From DATEMK01 sp035275625 (GTDB lineage Bacteria > Bacteroidota > Bacteroidia > AKYH767-A > OLB10): a DNA stretch of 6,819 nucleotides. The position numbers were made by a program, and so were the translations under genes. Below are positions 4,685 through 6,819 of this stretch, in pieces (position 1 is the stretch's first letter; every line of letters starts with the position of its first letter). The notes under the pieces were generated by a model, which saw nothing but the letters and a program-made list of their open reading frames with translations, ran no database searches and was not told where the DNA came from. The DNA lies in assembly GCA_035275625.1 (NCBI GenBank), contig DATEMK010000637.1, forward strand, positions 1-6,819, read 5' to 3'.

Positions 4685-6819
4685 TTACAGCTTCAAAAAA
4701 GCTTTCCGGTAATGGTGGCCACTCGTTTTAATTTCGAGCATGTATATACCTTCTGCAAAATTTTTCAATTCAATTTCAAATTGTTCAGCTTGCGGAATAT
4801 TTTTCTTTTCAAAAACTGTTTCACCAATGGTATTTGTTACCCGCAAGGATGGACTCTCTGAAAACGAAGCAGGGAAATTAATAAACAGCATGGAAGAGGC
4901 AGGATTCGGGTAAACCGAAATTCCTGAACTTTCCAATTCTTCCATTCCAATAACGGTCACGATATAAGGAGCAGAAGTAGCTGTGCATCCGTTTGCATCA
5001 GTTATTACTACGGTATATGTACCGGTTTGTGTCATTGTATAACTCTGACCTGTGGCTCCGGGGATAAGGTTTCCATTGAGGTACCACTGATATCCGTTCG
5101 CAGGTGATGAGGTAAGTGTATTCCAGTTTTGTGTTATAGTGGGAACGGTTGCTATAGGAAATACAACACCGGTCACAGGGATGAGGTTGCTTTTACACCC
5201 GGTTGAAACTTCCCAGTCATAGAAGAAATAGTATAATCCGCCTGTTGTGAAATTCGGATTGATATAACCTGTTATAGTTAGCGGGCTGCCGGCAACTATA
5301 TATGGATAGGCGCCACCTGTAATATTATAACCAACGTTAGGGCCCCCTGCAGCAAGCTCCAGCCTATAGCCCGTGCCCGGATTCACAGTAAATCCTAAAT
5401 TAATAGCGGTTTTTCCTGAGAAAGCTGTTACATTAGCAAGAGTCGTATTTAATACCGGCCCGCCAAGGACATCTCTGAGGTTTATAATGACAGGTCCGGT
5501 TTGCTGGGGATATACATATACTTTTTCAATAGTTGCCTGTTGCGTTACATCGAACTGCAAGCCCCAGTCATTGCCTGTAAGACTGCTCTGGCTGCCAATG
5601 CCATTGTTTGAAGGGCCTACGTTCACTGTCCCTCCGGCTGATGCCTGAACATAATAGGTAGTGGTGGTTGATATATTCGGTGAGTAAGTAGTCCCTGTAT
5701 TTAGTGATATGCCTCCTGATGACGATGTAAACCAGTTAAGCAAACCCGAACCGGATGCTGTTAAATTTACTACTCCGGGTCCGCATATAGTGTCATTCAC
5801 TGTTATAGGATCTGTTATAGTAAGAACTTCCACATGCAGCAGGATGCTTGTATCCGGATCGCAGCCGCCACTGGTTACTATTGCCCAATAATCTGTGCTT
5901 ACTGCGGGTGATACCTGGTATTGCAAAGAGTCGTTTCCGGTTCCTGTTTCATTCACCCATCCGCTCCCGTCATTGCTTTGCCACTGAATGTTCCCGACCG
6001 AACCTGAAAGTTGTAAAAAAGTGTTAGAGCCAAGGCAAATGGAATCTGTACTAACAGTGGCTGTACCCGCAACTGAAACCGGGCCCACATCTAAAAAGAA
6101 ACTGTCAATAGCACCGCATGTACCGTCAGTTGCCACAACTGTATATGTTATAGGAAATGCCGGAGTTGCTGTCACCGGTGTTCCTGTGGTGCCGCTTAAG
6201 CCGGTAGATGGCGACCATGTGTAGGTATACGCTCCGTTAGTGCTGCTTGCCGATAGCGTTGATGATTGCCCGGCACATAATGCCTGCGGAGAAGCATTAA
6301 TAGTAACAGGGTCAGCCGTTGTGACCGTTGCGACAGCAGGAGTTCTCACGCTTTCACATCCTACCTGGTAAGTGATTTCAATTCTTCCGAGACTGCCGCC
6401 CGGCTCTTCCCAAATGTCTATTGGAGAGGTATTACTAAGCGTAAATTGCATTCCCATCCTGGAAAATGTTACAGGTATTCCATCTATATCAGAAACAAAT
6501 GCGCTTGGGGCAGGACCATAAGATGTTTCGTTATTGGCACCAATTGTCCTTGTGCCGAGTATTCCTATTACATCTCCTGCAAAGACCGGTATATTAACAG
6601 GAATTACTCCCGCTGCAGGATTATTCTGTGTTATGAATTCAATTGTAAATGCATTTGTTACCGTAGGGTAAGCCGGGGGAGGAACGGCCCCGGTAAAACG
6701 GAGCACTGCAAGATTTTGTTCGGTGCCTGTCATGAGCGGAACAAATAAACCGGTAATAGTAAAATTTATAGGTGCAGTAAACCAGAGCCCTCTCGATTGG
6801 CCGGCAGTGTAAATATTTA
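4685..6819 (-). CDS. Large secreted Ig-like-repeat surface protein with T9SS type A sorting domain (5' end beyond window)
   Basis: The frame is open from the TAA at 4685-4687 to the right edge, giving 710 visible residues. The first methionine in frame (6733) is not the start, because convincing sequence continues upstream of it (NIYTAGQSRGLWFTAPINF). On the visible numbering, 1-165 is a beta-rich domain of a type seen at the start of such proteins. Ig/PKD-like domains follow at about 171-245, 247-331 and 337-395, each opening with a Cys-containing strand (ALCAGQSSTL, SICLGSN, TICGPGVVNL). Residues 396-548 form a separate jelly-roll-like domain, then comes a fourth Ig-like domain at 558-624 (YQWYLNGNLIPGATGQSY). 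A canonical T9SS type A tail occupies 635-710: VYPNPASSMLFI, then FAEGIYMLEI and a final KAFLKL. It should be exported by Sec, then T9SS, and act at the cell surface, perhaps in adhesion. No enzymatic motif is seen in the visible part. Confidence 0.88.
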   Translation of the reverse strand, partial: NIYTAGQSRGLWFTAPINFTITGLFVPLMTGTEQNLAVLRFTGAVPPPAYPTVTNAFTIEFITQNNPAAGVIPVNIPVFAGDVIGILGTRTIGANNETSYGPAPSAFVSDIDGIPVTFSRMGMQFTLSNTSPIDIWEEPGGSLGRIEITYQVGCESVRTPAVATVTTADPVTINASPQALCAGQSSTLSASSTNGAYTYTWSPSTGLSGTTGTPVTATPAFPITYTVVATDGTCGAIDSFFLDVGPVSVAGTATVSTDSICLGSNTFLQLSGSVGNIQWQSNDGSGWVNETGTGNDSLQYQVSPAVSTDYWAIVTSGGCDPDTSILLHVEVLTITDPITVNDTICGPGVVNLTASGSGLLNWFTSSSGGISLNTGTTYSPNISTTTTYYVQASAGGTVNVGPSNNGIGSQSSLTGNDWGLQFDVTQQATIEKVYVYPQQTGPVIINLRDVLGGPVLNTTLANVTAFSGKTAINLGFTVNPGTGYRLELAAGGPNVGYNITGGAYPYIVAGSPLTITGYINPNFTTGGLYYFFYDWEVSTGCKSNLIPVTGVVFPIATVPTITQNWNTLTSSPANGYQWYLNGNLIPGATGQSYTMTQTGTYTVVITDANGCTATSAPYIVTVIGMEELESSGISVYPNPASSMLFINFPASFSESPSLRVTNTIGETVFEKKNIPQAEQFEIELKNFAEGIYMLEIKTSGHHYRKAFLKL

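Noticed and set aside
4637..4861. 74-codon plus-strand open frame near the terminator
   Set aside because: Its start lies inside the terminator hairpin and the rest is antisense to the T9SS sorting domain of the minus-strand gene.
5373..6748. Several plus-strand open frames of 60-100 codons
   Set aside because: All lie antisense to the Ig-like surface protein, whose reading frame is continuous and has recognisable domains.

Overview
The window looks like chromosomal DNA of a member of the Bacteroidota. Two predicted secreted proteins end in type IX secretion (T9SS) C-terminal sorting domains, and that secretion system is essentially confined to this phylum. None of the genes has a convincing purine-rich Shine-Dalgarno sequence, intergenic DNA is very AT-rich, and one upstream region carries a TAnnTTTG-like -7 promoter element. 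Genus cannot be told from the sequence alone.

Layout. Positions 1-71 may hold the tail of an upstream plus-strand gene. From 196 to 4624 five plus-strand genes follow one another: a PaaI hotdog thioesterase; a secreted beta-propeller-like protein with a T9SS tail; a PaaJ/PcaF thiolase; a PaaY hexapeptide-repeat protein of the gamma-carbonic-anhydrase type; and a DinB-like DUF1569 protein. A perfect 17-bp inverted repeat at 4626-4662 closes this set. It also lies at the 3' end of a converging minus-strand gene, 4685 to beyond the right edge, encoding a large Ig-like-repeat cell-surface protein with a classic T9SS type A tail.

Function. PaaI, PaaJ and PaaY are auxiliary and terminal parts of the aerobic CoA-dependent phenylacetate pathway. 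PaaJ carries out the thiolytic steps that release acetyl-CoA and succinyl-CoA. PaaI and PaaY are thioesterases thought to rescue CoA from dead-end ring-hydroxylated thioesters. The core epoxidase, isomerase and hydrolase genes (paaABCDE, paaG, paaZ) are not in the window.

The most notable feature not explained by the genes is a pair of about 100-bp intergenic elements at 614-714 and 4059-4156. Each is built from degenerate 8-9 bp units (TTGGTTAA-like in the left half, WTYAACMW-like in the right half) arranged as a large imperfect inverted repeat. Each begins with the same 12 bases at the stop codon of a paa gene and ends 3-6 bases before the start of a gene that does not belong to the standard paa set. 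I see no CRISPR array, tRNA, rRNA, transposase or integrase.
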